Of a DNA stretch of 64,000 nt, positions 45,567-54,220 are shown one piece after another. Every line of letters starts with the position of its first letter. Position 1 is the first letter of the stretch. Position numbers and translations under genes: made by a program. Where the stretch lies: contig JBCBYV010000010.1 in assembly GCA_039815685.1 (NCBI GenBank), forward strand, positions 75,093-139,092. The letters are read 5' to 3'. The notes beneath the pieces were generated by a model. That model had not been told where the DNA came from. It did no database searches and worked only from the letters and a program-made list of their open reading frames with translations. The DNA comes from Thermohalobaculum sp039815685 (GTDB lineage: Bacteria > Pseudomonadota > Alphaproteobacteria > Rhodobacterales > Rhodobacteraceae).

Positions 45567-46648
45567 CCCGGCGCCCTTCCGCTGCCATCGGCGCTGTCAT
45601 ATGCCTCGATCACCCGCGCGACGATGGGGTGGCGCACCACGTCGACGGCGGAGAAGCGGGTGAAGCCGATGCCCTTGACGCCCTCGAGAAGGCGGACGGC
45701 CTGAACGAGCCCGCTGCCCGTGCCCCGAGGCAGGTCGATCTGGGTCGGATCGCCGGTCACCACCATGCGGCTGCCCTCACCCAGTCGGGTCAGGAACATT
45801 TTCATCTGCATCTCAGTTGCGTTCTGCCCCTCGTCGAGCACCACGAAGGCGTTGCTGAGGGTGCGGCCGCGCATGAAGGCGAGGGGCGCGATCTCGACCT
45901 TGCCCTCCTCCATGAGCTTCGGGAGCATGCGGGCGGGCAGCATGTCGTGGAGCGCGTCGTAGAGGGGGCGCATATAGGGGTCCATCTTCTCCTTCTCGGT
46001 TCCCGGCAGGAAGCCGAGCCGTTCGCCCGCTTCGACCGCCGGGCGGGAGAGGATGATCTTCTCGACCGCACCCTCGGCGAACATCGAGACGCCGGCGGCG
46101 ACGGCGAGGTAGGTCTTGCCCGTGCCCGCGGGGCCGATGCCGAAACACAATTCGTGACGGAAGAGGTCGGCCACATACTGCGCCTGTGCCTTGGTGCGCG
46201 GCTGGATCACCTTGCGGCGTGTGCGGATCTCGAGCCGGCCGCCGGGAAAGAGCTCGGTCTGTTGCGGGGCGGTGGCGTCCGGCCGCGCCTCCCCCGGCGT
46301 GTCGGGCGTAGGAGGATCGGGCAGCCGGCCCATGCGCACGACGGCTTCGACATCTGCCGACTCGATCGGGCGGCCCTGCTCAAGCCGGGTATAAAGCGCT
46401 TCGAGGGCTGCGCGGGCGAGACCACGGGCATCCGCGACGCCGTAGATCACGAGCTCGTTGCCGCGACGCATGATGGTGACGTCGAGCCCGTGCTCCAGGA
46501 TCGTGAGGTTGCGGTCGGCGGGGCCGAAAAGCTCGATCAGCAGGCGATTGTCGGCGAACGTCACGACGGTTTCGTCGAGCGCCTCGGGCGGTGCGTCGCG
46601 CAGAATGCTGGTCAAGCGGCCTCTCGTCCCTCTCTCCACGATCTCCAA
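45563..46648 (-). CDS. phoH: PhoH-family ATPase (PhoL type)
   Basis: Up to 361 residues. An N-terminal KH-like region (about 28-100) is followed by the PhoH ATPase with Walker A GPAGTGKTYLAVA (172-184), IILSRPAVEAGERLGFLPG, Walker B AFVVLDEGQNATEMQMKMFL and VVTGDPTQIDLPRGTGSGL. Likely an RNA-linked ATPase or helicase partner of YbeY. The start is uncertain: TTG at 46648, GTG at 46639 or TTG at 46615. In most alphaproteobacteria miaB lies directly upstream; here it is about 4 kb away behind glycosyltransferase genes. Confidence 0.94.
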   Translation of the reverse strand: MEIVERGTRGRLTSILRDAPPEALDETVVTFADNRLLIELFGPADRNLTILEHGLDVTIMRRGNELVIYGVADARGLARAALEALYTRLEQGRPIESADVEAVVRMGRLPDPPTPDTPGEARPDATAPQQTELFPGGRLEIRTRRKVIQPRTKAQAQYVADLFRHELCFGIGPAGTGKTYLAVAAGVSMFAEGAVEKIILSRPAVEAGERLGFLPGTEKEKMDPYMRPLYDALHDMLPARMLPKLMEEGKVEIAPLAFMRGRTLSNAFVVLDEGQNATEMQMKMFLTRLGEGSRMVVTGDPTQIDLPRGTGSGLVQAVRLLEGVKGIGFTRFSAVDVVRHPIVARVIEAYDSADGSGRAPG

Positions 46649-46786
46649 CTCTCGTATTGCTACCTAGGGCAAGAGGTCCCGCAAGCGAAATTATTGTGGC
46701 AGCCGCAAGGATGCGGCCGGTCGTTGCCGGTCACGGTGTCCTCTCGCTGTGGCATTTGCGTGCCGGTTCCCCGCAGAGTGTGCGGG

Positions 46787-47656
46787 TCAGAGACGGCGGG
46801 AGCGGCGGAGGCGGAGGTCGAGATCCGCGACCGGACGCAGGGCTTCCATCAGCGCTGCGACGGCAAAGGCACGGAGACGGTGGCCGAGCGGCCAGCCTTC
46901 GGTCCGCGCGCGGAAATGGCCGAGCTTGGCGCCGAGGCCGCGGCGCCCGACGCTCTCGACCGGGTCGCGCGCGGCGGCGGTGGAGCGGACGCGGCGGAGT
47001 TTTCGGTAGAGAGCGCCGATGCTGTCGCGGGCGGGATGGTCGATGACGGTGGCGGCGTCGTAGCGGAGGGGTGCGCCGGCGGCGACGACCCGACGGCCCC
47101 ATTCCGCGTCGCCGCCCGATTGCAACGTGGCGTCGAACGGGCCGACCGCGCGCATCGTCGCCGTCGTCGTCCACATATTGGCCGTCGCCGCGAAGCCGCG
47201 GGCCACGTAGTCGGCCTGGTCCAGCATCAGCGCTGCTTCGTAGAGTTCGGCCGGGCGCGGGGCCTCGGCTCGCGCCGGGAAGATCTGGATGTGTCCGCCG
47301 ATGGCACCTAGCGCCTCGGTGCCGCCGAGGGCGTTGATGGCGGCATGACCGGCCGCGAGCCAGTCGGGGCGCGGACGGCAATCGGCATCGGTGAAGGCGA
47401 GGATGGCTCCGCGCGCGGTGGCTATCCCGGCATTGCGGGCTGCGTAGGAGCCGGGCGCTGTCTCCCGTATGAGGCGCAGGCTCGGCAGCGCGGGTAGGGT
47501 CGCCGGGTCTAGGGGCGGGTCCGAGCCGTTGTCGACGACGATGACCTCGAAGGGTGCTGCATCGGTCTGCCGGGCGAGGGCATCAAGGCAGCGGGCGAGG
47601 CCGCCCGCATCGTTGAAGACGGGGATGATGACGCTGATCCCGGGTGGCGCGCTCAT
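46787..47656 (-). CDS. Family 2 glycosyltransferase
   Basis: 289 residues. GT-A fold: GISVIIPVFNDAGGLARCLD at the start, VIVVDNGSDPP, the nucleotide-sugar-binding TDADCRPRPDW (DxD) and DAEWGRRVVAAG further on. Cytosolic, no membrane helix; probably transfers a sugar in polysaccharide or glycolipid synthesis. Its ATG overlaps the stop of the next upstream glycosyltransferase by four bases, so the two are coupled. Acceptor and sugar cannot be deduced. Confidence 0.87.
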   Translation of the reverse strand: MSAPPGISVIIPVFNDAGGLARCLDALARQTDAAPFEVIVVDNGSDPPLDPATLPALPSLRLIRETAPGSYAARNAGIATARGAILAFTDADCRPRPDWLAAGHAAINALGGTEALGAIGGHIQIFPARAEAPRPAELYEAALMLDQADYVARGFAATANMWTTTATMRAVGPFDATLQSGGDAEWGRRVVAAGAPLRYDAATVIDHPARDSIGALYRKLRRVRSTAAARDPVESVGRRGLGAKLGHFRARTEGWPLGHRLRAFAVAALMEALRPVADLDLRLRRSRRL

Positions 47657-48675
47657 CGTATCCTCCGGCTTCCGGGCCCGAAGCGGGCGGCAAGACAGCG
47701 CGCGAGGGCGAGCGGACGGGGCAGCACGTCGAGAAGGCTCGCGGCGGCGGCGAGTTGCCGCCCTGCGGCCCGGCGATCCATCGCCTCGAGGACCGCACCT
47801 GCCGCCCTGATCTCTCCGGGCAGGGCGCGAAAGCGCCGGGCGAGGGCCGGTGATGCCCCCACCTCAGGATGGTGGGACAGGATCTGGGCCACGCGGAGCT
47901 GATCGTCGAGCGATGTCACGGTGCGAGACTGGGCGGCGCGGGCATGGCTGCGGCGGCTGCGGCGGAGATGATAGAGATAGCCGGGCTCCCCGATGAGCGC
48001 GGCACGTGCTCCGGCGAGAAGCACCTCCATCGCGAAGAGGAAGTCCTCGGCATGGCGAAGGTCGCTCCAGGCGACCCCGTGCTCGGCCAGGAAGGTGCGG
48101 CGGATGAGCGGTTTCGACCAGCCGAGATTGACCCGGCCGCCGGGAATTGCGTTCAGTGCGAAGCGGTGGGGGTCGATCGCGGTGCTCTCGCCGCGGGTGA
48201 GCGGGAAGGCGCGTGGCAGGTCGGCGGCGGGCGCGCCGCCGGGGTCGTCTGCCGGGTCGCGCAGCGCGAGGTTGTCGATGATCAGATCGAGATCGCGCTC
48301 CGCGGCGGTCGTGGTGAGACGGGCGAGACGGCCGGGCAGAAAGACGTCGTCCGCGTCGAGCACCGCCACCCAGTCGCCGCTGGCGGCCGAGAGTGCTGCG
48401 CGGCGGGCGGCGCCCGGGCCGCCATTCTCGGTGAGACGCAGAAGGGTGAGGCGCGGCTCCGCTTCCGCGCGCTCTGCCACGGTTTCGGCCGTGGCATCGG
48501 TCGAGGCGTCGTCGGCGACGATGACCTCCACTCTCACGCCCTGCGACGGATCGAGGGCGCTGTCGATGGCGCGGTGCACGCTGTCGGTGGCGTTGTAGGC
48601 GGCGATCAGCACGGAGACGTCAGGCCCCTCCTTGGCCAGCAACGCCTCCAGCTTTCCCTCTGCCCGCTCGGACAC
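47653..48675 (-). CDS. Family 2 glycosyltransferase
   Basis: 340 residues from a GTG at 48675 that follows AGGAGG at good spacing; an ATG at 48726 lacks such a site. GT-A motifs: PDVSVLIAAYNATDSVHRAI, VIVADDASTDATAETV, GGPGAARRAALSAASGDW and the DxD-bearing VLDADDVFLPGRLARL. A C-terminal ~100-residue helical region has no recognised domain. It is most like glycan-modifying GT2 enzymes. Forms a coupled pair with the downstream GT2. Confidence 0.85.
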   Translation of the reverse strand: MSERAEGKLEALLAKEGPDVSVLIAAYNATDSVHRAIDSALDPSQGVRVEVIVADDASTDATAETVAERAEAEPRLTLLRLTENGGPGAARRAALSAASGDWVAVLDADDVFLPGRLARLTTTAAERDLDLIIDNLALRDPADDPGGAPAADLPRAFPLTRGESTAIDPHRFALNAIPGGRVNLGWSKPLIRRTFLAEHGVAWSDLRHAEDFLFAMEVLLAGARAALIGEPGYLYHLRRSRRSHARAAQSRTVTSLDDQLRVAQILSHHPEVGASPALARRFRALPGEIRAAGAVLEAMDRRAAGRQLAAAASLLDVLPRPLALARCLAARFGPGSRRIR

Positions 48676-48832
48676 GCGCCTGTCCCTCCTCGTGCCCGAG
48701 CCTCGTTCCGGGCGATGGTGCCGCATGCTCGGAGGCTTCTCTATAGCCGGCAATGGGGCGTGGTTGGGGCGGCGGGCTGCGAGCAGAACCGCGCAGCGGG
48801 GCCGGCACCGGCGGCGCTTGAACGCTGAGCAG

Positions 48833-49921
48833 TCAACGCGGGTCGCCGTGATCTGTCGATCGCGGAACGGTGGCGAGGGCCACGATCCTTTCGGCCACGG
48901 CCGACCATCGGAAATGTGCCTGTGCTGTGTCGCGGGCCTCGGTGGTTGCGGCGAGCCTCGTCGATGGCGGCCAAGCGGCGATCTCCGAGAGCTTGGCGCG
49001 CCAGGCGGCGGCGTCGCCGGCGGGCAGGAGGAAGCCCGTTCGCCCGTCGAGCACCGCGTCCGAGAGGCCGTCGAGATCCGAGGCGAGCACGACCGCGCCA
49101 GCGGCGGCGGCCTCAGGCGCCACGAGGCCGAAACCCTCGAAGACATGGCGTTCGCTCGGCAGGTTCGGCACGACGACGGCGACGGCGCGCGCCATGAGGG
49201 AATGAAGCTCGGCCTGGGGGCGCGGCCCGAGGGCGTCGACGCGCGGATGGTCGAGAGCGGCCCCCTCGCTTTCGTCCCAGGGCGGTCCCGCGACCTTGAG
49301 GCGGAGCGGTTCCGGCAGAGCGGGCAGGATCTCGCGCACAAACCAGGAGAGGCCCTTTCGCCGGATGAGCCGGCCCGCGAAGAGCAGATAGGGTTCGGGC
49401 TCGGCCCGTGGGGCGCCGGTGGCGACGGTGACGCCGAGCGGGGCGTGGGTGACCTTTCGGAAACCGAGCTCGCGCGCCCGGCGGGCGGTTGCGCGGGAGT
49501 TGGCGAGGATCGCGGCGTCGCGGAGCGCCCGGGCGCCCAGCCTGAGCCATGCGCGGTAGAGCGCGCCGAGCAGCCCCCTGCGCCAGGCGAAGGCGAGATC
49601 GGTTCCATGGGCGGCCACGATGACGGTGGCGCCCGAGCGCCGACCCGCAAGCCATGCCAGCGGCCAGACCGCCATGTCGCCGCCGATCACCGCCTGCGGT
49701 GACCCCTCCCGCCATCGAGCAACAAGGAGAGATGCGCCTTGCACCAACCCGAAGCGCAGGATCGAGCCACCCGAGGGTGCGCGGCCGCCCGGCCGGCCCG
49801 GCAGCGCCCGGGCATCGACGGTGTGCCCGAGCGCCCTGAGGGCATCCGCGACTTCGACCGACCAGGTCTCCATGCCCCCGACGGCGGGTGGCCATTTCCG
49901 TGTGATCAAGAGGAAGCGCAT
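48833..49921 (-). CDS. Family 4 glycosyltransferase
   Basis: 362 residues from the ATG at 49921 (MRFLLITRKWPPAVGGMETW). GT-B fold: the glycine-rich N-terminal acceptor loop PPAVGGMETWSVEVADAL, HGTDLAF, then the C-terminal donor domain with LLFAGRLIRRKGLSWFV and the EX7E-like signature HVFEGFGLVAPEAAAAGAVV. GT4 enzymes transfer sugars with retained anomeric configuration, commonly in capsule or lipopolysaccharide assembly. It is the first of three glycosyltransferases on this strand; the gap to the GT2 pair is 157 bases. Confidence 0.88.
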   Translation of the reverse strand: MRFLLITRKWPPAVGGMETWSVEVADALRALGHTVDARALPGRPGGRAPSGGSILRFGLVQGASLLVARWREGSPQAVIGGDMAVWPLAWLAGRRSGATVIVAAHGTDLAFAWRRGLLGALYRAWLRLGARALRDAAILANSRATARRARELGFRKVTHAPLGVTVATGAPRAEPEPYLLFAGRLIRRKGLSWFVREILPALPEPLRLKVAGPPWDESEGAALDHPRVDALGPRPQAELHSLMARAVAVVVPNLPSERHVFEGFGLVAPEAAAAGAVVLASDLDGLSDAVLDGRTGFLLPAGDAAAWRAKLSEIAAWPPSTRLAATTEARDTAQAHFRWSAVAERIVALATVPRSTDHGDPR

Positions 49922-50013
49922 GGGCGGCGGGTCCTGTCGGGCCCGCCATCCCTCGCGCGGCCGGGCCGCGGGCAGCCTATCGGCAGCGGGGCCGTTGAGG
50001 GAAGGACGGGTGG

Positions 50014-50562
50014 CTATTTGATGAGAGGAAGGAGGGTGCGAAAGGCCGGTGTGTCCGCCTGGCCGAGCCATTCGAAGACGACCATCTCGCTCGTCACGAT
50101 GCCGGCGCCGAGGGATTGCAGGCGGTCTAGGCAGGCCTTCTCGCTCTCGAGCGAGCGGGAGGAGGTGGCGTCGGTCACGACATAGACCTCGTAGTCGACC
50201 TGCATGAGCGCGACGGCGGTCTGGAGGACGCAGATATGCGCCTCCATGCCCGCGATGACCGCCTGGGACCGGCCGGTGGCGGCGATGGCCTCGGCGAAGG
50301 CGGGTTCGGCCTGGCTCGAGAAATGGGTCTTCTCGATGATCTGCGCATGGGCGCCCTCCGCCGCCTCGGCGACCTCCGGCACGGTGCGGCCGAGGCCTTT
50401 CGGGTATTGCTCCGTCACGAGCACCGGGATCGCGAGCTTGCCCGCGGCGGCGAGGAGCGTGCGCGTGTTGCGGATGGTGCGCGCGGGCGCCTGCATGGCG
50501 GGGACGAGCCGCTCCTGCATGTCGATGACCACGAGGGCGGAAGTTTCGGCGCGCAGCAGCAT
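50014..50562 (-). CDS. Isochorismatase-family hydrolase
   Basis: 182 residues from the ATG at 50562, preceded by GGAGA. The cysteine-hydrolase triad is visible: Asp in ALVVIDMQERLV, Lys in IIEKTHFSSQAEPAF, and Cys in AGMEAHICVLQTAVAL. YcaC-like members have this length and a YVVTDATSSRSLES segment. Substrate unknown; the family includes nicotinamidases and isochorismatases. It lies between miaB and the GT4 gene on the same strand. Confidence 0.88.
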   Translation of the reverse strand: MLLRAETSALVVIDMQERLVPAMQAPARTIRNTRTLLAAAGKLAIPVLVTEQYPKGLGRTVPEVAEAAEGAHAQIIEKTHFSSQAEPAFAEAIAATGRSQAVIAGMEAHICVLQTAVALMQVDYEVYVVTDATSSRSLESEKACLDRLQSLGAGIVTSEMVVFEWLGQADTPAFRTLLPLIK

Positions 50563-50644
50563 GGGCGGTCTCCTCTCTGGTATACCACGGGAGAGAGGGC
50601 AGCGATCGGCACCGTCAAGAGCGCCGCCTGGCCGTTCTGGAGCC

Positions 50645-51985
50645 TCAGGCGGCGAGGCGGGCGGCGAGAGAGTTGGTGCCAGCCGAGAGGATGTTGACGG
50701 GCACGAGTTGGCCGCGCGTCCCGGGGCTTGCATCGAAGTGGACCGGCTGGAGCCAGGGGGACCGCCCGACCATCTGACCCTCGTGCCGGCCCGGTTTCTC
50801 GACGAGCACATCCATGCGCCGGCCGACCATGGAGGTCTGGAAGGCCGCCTGCTGCTCGGAAAGGAGCGCCTGGAGGCGGGCGAGGCGGTCGGCCTTTACC
50901 TCTTCGGGCACCTGGGTCTGCGCATCGGCGGCGGGGGTGCCCGGGCGGGTCGAGTACTTGAAGGAATAGGCCTGCGCGTAACCGGTCGCGCGGACGAGGG
51001 CCAGCGTGTCCTCGAAATCCACCTCCGTCTCGCCGGGGAAGCCCACGATGAAGTCGCCGGAGAGGGCGAGGTCGGGACGGGCGTCCCGGATGCGTTCGAC
51101 GAGCCTCAGATAGGCCTCGGCCGTGTGGCGCCGGTTCATGGCCTTGAGAATGCGGTCCGAGCCGGATTGGACCGGCAGATGCAGGTAGGGCATGAGCTTC
51201 GGCTCGTCGCCATGGGCCGCGATCAGTTCGTCATCCATGTCGCGGGGATGGGAGGTGGTGTAGCGCAGCCGCTCGAGCCCCTCGATCCGTGCGAGGCGGC
51301 GAAGGAGGCCGCCGAGGCCCGGGCCCATACCGGCGAGCGGCGCGCCGTGCCAGGCGTTCACGTTCTGGCCGAGGAGGGTGATCTCGCGGACACCACGCGC
51401 GACCAGCGCCTCGGCTTCCGCGACGATGCGGGCAGCGGGACGGGAGACCTCGGCACCGCGCGTGTAGGGCACGACGCAGAAGGTGCAGAACTTGTCGCAG
51501 CCCTCCTGCACCGTGAGGAATGCCGTCGGGGCACGGGCCGGGCGGGTGTCCGCGGGCAGGTGGTCGAACTTGTCCTCGCTCGGAAAATCGGTGTCGACGC
51601 CGGGCCGGCCGGCCTTGGCATCGCGCACCATGGCGGGCAGGCGGTGATAGGCCTGAGGGCCGACTACGACGTCGACGATCGGCTGGCGCGCCCGGATCTC
51701 GGCCCCCTCGGCCTGGGCGACGCAGCCGGCGACGGCGATGGTGAGCTGCCCCCCTTCCGCCGCCTTGGCCTCGCGGAGGGGGCGGAGGCGCCCGAGCTCC
51801 GAATAGACCTTCTCGGCTGCTTTCTCGCGGATGTGGCAGGTGTTGAGGACGACGAGATCTGCTCCCTCGGCAGTCTCGGCGATCTCGTATCCTTCTGCTG
51901 CCAGCGCTGCGCCCATGCGTTCGCTGTCATAGACATTCATCTGGCAGCCATAGGACTTGATGAAGGCGCGCTTCTGCTCGGTCAT
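50645..51985 (-). CDS. miaB: tRNA-2-methylthio-N6-dimethylallyladenosine synthase
   Basis: 446 residues from the ATG at 51985 (MTEQKRAFIKSYGCQMN). Radical-SAM methylthiotransferase acting on A37 of tRNA. N-terminal cluster cysteines are in YGCQMN, NTCHIREKA and AGCVAQAEG; the radical-SAM motif is GCDKFCTFCVVPYTRG (CxxxCxxC); a TRAM domain ends the protein. The upstream hairpin at 52009-52045 separates it from mucR. In most relatives the next gene downstream is phoH. Confidence 0.97.
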   Translation of the reverse strand: MTEQKRAFIKSYGCQMNVYDSERMGAALAAEGYEIAETAEGADLVVLNTCHIREKAAEKVYSELGRLRPLREAKAAEGGQLTIAVAGCVAQAEGAEIRARQPIVDVVVGPQAYHRLPAMVRDAKAGRPGVDTDFPSEDKFDHLPADTRPARAPTAFLTVQEGCDKFCTFCVVPYTRGAEVSRPAARIVAEAEALVARGVREITLLGQNVNAWHGAPLAGMGPGLGGLLRRLARIEGLERLRYTTSHPRDMDDELIAAHGDEPKLMPYLHLPVQSGSDRILKAMNRRHTAEAYLRLVERIRDARPDLALSGDFIVGFPGETEVDFEDTLALVRATGYAQAYSFKYSTRPGTPAADAQTQVPEEVKADRLARLQALLSEQQAAFQTSMVGRRMDVLVEKPGRHEGQMVGRSPWLQPVHFDASPGTRGQLVPVNILSAGTNSLAARLAA

Positions 51986-52008
51986 CCCTCGGTCTCCGCT
52001 CGAAAAGC

Positions 52009-52045
52009 TAGAAGGCGGCACGGATACTGTCCGAGCCGCCTTCTA
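52009..52045 (-). terminator. Strong hairpin between mucR and miaB
   Basis: An 11-bp perfect stem (TAGAAGGCGGC / GCCGCCTTCTA) continues through an A/A mismatch into CGGA / TCCG with a five-base loop. Reading in the mucR direction it is followed by GCTTTTCG. Placed 24 bases before the miaB start, it could terminate mucR or occlude miaB. Confidence 0.65.
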
Positions 52046-52106
52046 AGGAGATGCGTGCCTCGTCGCAACGGGCTGAACCGGAGCGCATCGACCGCGGTGG
52101 CGCCGA

Positions 52107-52151
52107 GCAAATCCTTTGAAAAGGATTTGCAAGAAAATTGGAATTTTCTTG
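52107..52151. repeat. Two adjacent AT-rich perfect palindromes
   Basis: GCAAATCCTT-TGAA-AAGGATTTGC (52107-52130) is directly followed, sharing one base, by CAAGAAAATT-GG-AATTTTCTTG (52130-52151). Both are perfect and AT-rich in a region of about 65% or more GC. They lie between the mucR stop and the hairpin at 52009-52045; they may form a tandem RNA hairpin pair or a protein-binding site. Confidence 0.8.
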
Positions 52152-52180
52152 CGCGCCTGGCCGCGATACTGCGTCTTTTC

Positions 52181-52591
52181 TCAGCTCGCCCGCTTGCGGC
52201 CGAGACCGATCTTCTTCGCGAGCTGCTGCCGTTTCGCCGCGTAGGACGGCGCCACCATCGGATAATCCGCCGGCAGACCCCATTTCGCACGATACTGCTC
52301 CGGCGTCATATCGTAGGAGGTCTTGAGGTGGCGCTTCAACATCTTGAGCTTCTTACCATCTTCGAGGCAGATGATGTGGTCATCGGTCACCGATTTCTTG
52401 ATCGGCACCGCGGGCTTGAGCTCCACCTCGGGCTCCGGCGCGGGTTCGCCGAGCTTCGACAGCGTCTCGAACACACTCTCGATCAGGCCGGGCAGTTCTG
52501 CGGGCGGAACCGGATTGTTGGACACATGCGCTGCCACGATGTCGGAGGTAAGCGACATGATCTCACTGTGATCGGTCATATCATCGGCCAT
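52181..52591 (-). CDS. mucR: MucR/Ros-family zinc-finger regulator
   Basis: 136 residues. Alphaproteobacterial regulator with the eukaryote-like zinc finger: C75 in IICLEDGKKLKMLKRHLKTS with H88, then SYDMTPEQYRAKWGLPADYP. The N-terminal half mediates oligomerisation. MucR proteins bind T-rich/AT-rich DNA and silence exopolysaccharide, motility and virulence genes; they usually repress themselves. The upstream 192 bases are strikingly AT-rich for this genome, fitting autoregulation. Another start 12 bases downstream (MTDHSE) is possible. Confidence 0.95.
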   Translation of the reverse strand: MADDMTDHSEIMSLTSDIVAAHVSNNPVPPAELPGLIESVFETLSKLGEPAPEPEVELKPAVPIKKSVTDDHIICLEDGKKLKMLKRHLKTSYDMTPEQYRAKWGLPADYPMVAPSYAAKRQQLAKKIGLGRKRAS

Positions 52592-52783
52592 ATACGTGCC
52601 TCATCTGCATTGTTTTTTCCGTATCGTTGCGGTTGACGCGATATGTTGGCTCAAAATCAGGTGATATCAGCCAGCATCAGCATCGCTTTGCCACGACTAC
52701 TCGGTAGGTATTTGCCAGATAGACCTATCGATGATCAATAGCAATAGTCGTCGAAGCTCGATTAATTTTGAATGCGATATCGG
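52592..52783 (-). promoter_or_regulatory. AT-rich mucR upstream region
   Basis: 192 bases with many T/A runs (for example TGTTTTTTCC near the mucR start and repeated GATA/TATC words) between the GNAT stop and mucR. Its composition differs sharply from the flanking DNA and matches the AT-rich sites MucR proteins prefer. Exact promoter boxes are not called. Confidence 0.45.
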
Positions 52784-53320
52784 TCAGTCGCGGTGTGATA
52801 AGTCTGTGTCATCGCCGGGCCACTTCGTCACGTTACCGCTAATGTGTGCCATCGCATTGGGCACTAATTCGGTTGCGAGCAGGCGGTCGAAGTTGATCGG
52901 TCGGGGGAAATCCAGACCTGACGCAAGGTCTCGCCGAAAACCGAAGCGCTTGTAATAGGGCTCGTCTCCGACGAGTAGGACGCGTTCCCAGCCCTTTTCT
53001 CGGGCAATGTCGAGCGTTTCCATGATCAGGAGCGCGCCGAGCCCCTCGCCCTGGCGCGTCGCGTGGACGGCGACCGGCCCGAGCAGGAGGGCGGGGAGGC
53101 TCGATGCCGTGGCGCGCTCGATGACGACGGGCCAGTACCGGATGGCGCCGACGAGCGCGTCGTATTCGTCGCGCGCGATCCGGCAGAGCGTGGCGACAGG
53201 GTCCACGCCGGCGCGGAGCTGATAGGACGAAAGCGCCCCGCGCCCCGGTGCGAAGGTGAGGTCTAGAAGTGTCTCCACCTCCTGATCGTCGCTCGGGCGC
53301 TCGGCTAGCAGTCGGAACAT
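52784..53320 (-). CDS. GNAT-family N-acetyltransferase (YhbS-like)
   Basis: 178 residues. Acetyl-CoA loop in VHATRQGEGLGALLIMETL, then VLLVGDEPYYKRFGFRRDL, the usual order of GNAT motifs A and B in YhbS-like enzymes. LLGPVAVHATRQGEGL is the diagnostic stretch. Substrate unknown. No signal peptide. It precedes mucR on the same strand. Confidence 0.87.
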   Translation of the reverse strand: MFRLLAERPSDDQEVETLLDLTFAPGRGALSSYQLRAGVDPVATLCRIARDEYDALVGAIRYWPVVIERATASSLPALLLGPVAVHATRQGEGLGALLIMETLDIAREKGWERVLLVGDEPYYKRFGFRRDLASGLDFPRPINFDRLLATELVPNAMAHISGNVTKWPGDDTDLSHRD

Positions 53321-53344
53321 GGCGGGCGGGACGGCGGGAGTGGC

Positions 53345-53374
53345 GGGGATCGACGGGGTGGGGATCGACGGGGC
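53345..53374. repeat. Two-copy 15-bp tandem repeat
   Basis: GGGATCGACGGGGTG is followed directly by GGGATCGACGGGGCG in the 211-base gap between divergent genes, upstream of the flavin reductase gene. Role unknown. Confidence 0.7.
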
Positions 53375-53531
53375 GGAGACCGAGGGGGCAGGGTTTGTTT
53401 GGCGCGGAAGCGGTTGGCGGCCGCTGCTGCACGGGCTAGGTCGCTAGCACGGGCCCGGGGCCTATGCCAGCGCATGCCTTGCGGTCTGCCGATTTTCCTC
53501 ACGCCTTCGGGCCATCCTCTCAGGAGACATC

Positions 53532-54146
53532 ATGTTCTACCGCCCTGCCGATGGCCACGGCCTGCCGCATGATCCGTTCAAGTCGCTGGTCGTGCCGCGC
53601 CCGATCGGCTGGATTTCGAGCATCGATGCGGAAGGGCGCGCCAACCTCGCCCCCTACTCCTTCTTCAATGGCTGCGGCGACAACCCGCCGCTGGTGATGT
53701 TCGCGCAGACCGGGCGCAAGAGCCGGGGCGAGGCGGAGAAGGACAGCATCGCCAATATTCGCGAGACTGGGGAGTTCGCCTGCAACATGGTGAGCCAGGC
53801 GCTGATCGATGCGATGAACAAAAGTTCCGCCCGATTCGACCGCGACGTCGACGAGTTCGCGGAGGCGGGGCTGACCAAGGCCGCGTGCAATGAGATCGCC
53901 GCCCCGCGCGTGGCGGAGGCGCCGGCGGTGCTCGAATGCCGGACCGTCCGCATCCTCGACGACCTGCCCGTCTGGCAGGACCACCAGCACAACATCCTCG
54001 TCATCGGCGAAGTTGTCGGTGTGCACATCGCCGACGAGGCGCTGAAGGACGGCCGCTTTGATACGGAGGTCGTGCGGCCCGTGGCTCGGCTTGGCTACAT
54101 GGACTACACCGCCGTTGAGCGGGCCTTCGAGCTCCTGCGTCCGTGA
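53532..54146 (+). CDS. Flavin reductase-like (FMN-binding split barrel) protein
   Basis: 204 residues, AGGAGAC before the ATG. PRPIGWISSIDAEGRANLAPYSFFNG is the classic FMN-binding signature of the flavin reductase-like domain; VMFAQTGRKSRGEAEKD and a FACNMVSQAL segment follow. Such proteins bind FMN and may reduce flavins for monooxygenases or detoxify; the partner is not evident. An independent gene between mucR-side genes and mtnP. Confidence 0.87.
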   Translation: MFYRPADGHGLPHDPFKSLVVPRPIGWISSIDAEGRANLAPYSFFNGCGDNPPLVMFAQTGRKSRGEAEKDSIANIRETGEFACNMVSQALIDAMNKSSARFDRDVDEFAEAGLTKAACNEIAAPRVAEAPAVLECRTVRILDDLPVWQDHQHNILVIGEVVGVHIADEALKDGRFDTEVVRPVARLGYMDYTAVERAFELLRP

Positions 54147-54220
54147 GGTTGGAGGACGCAGTCGCGATACAGTGGTCAGCACATGTGTGGGCGCTCGCGA
54201 AGCCGTTCAGGGAGGGTTGA

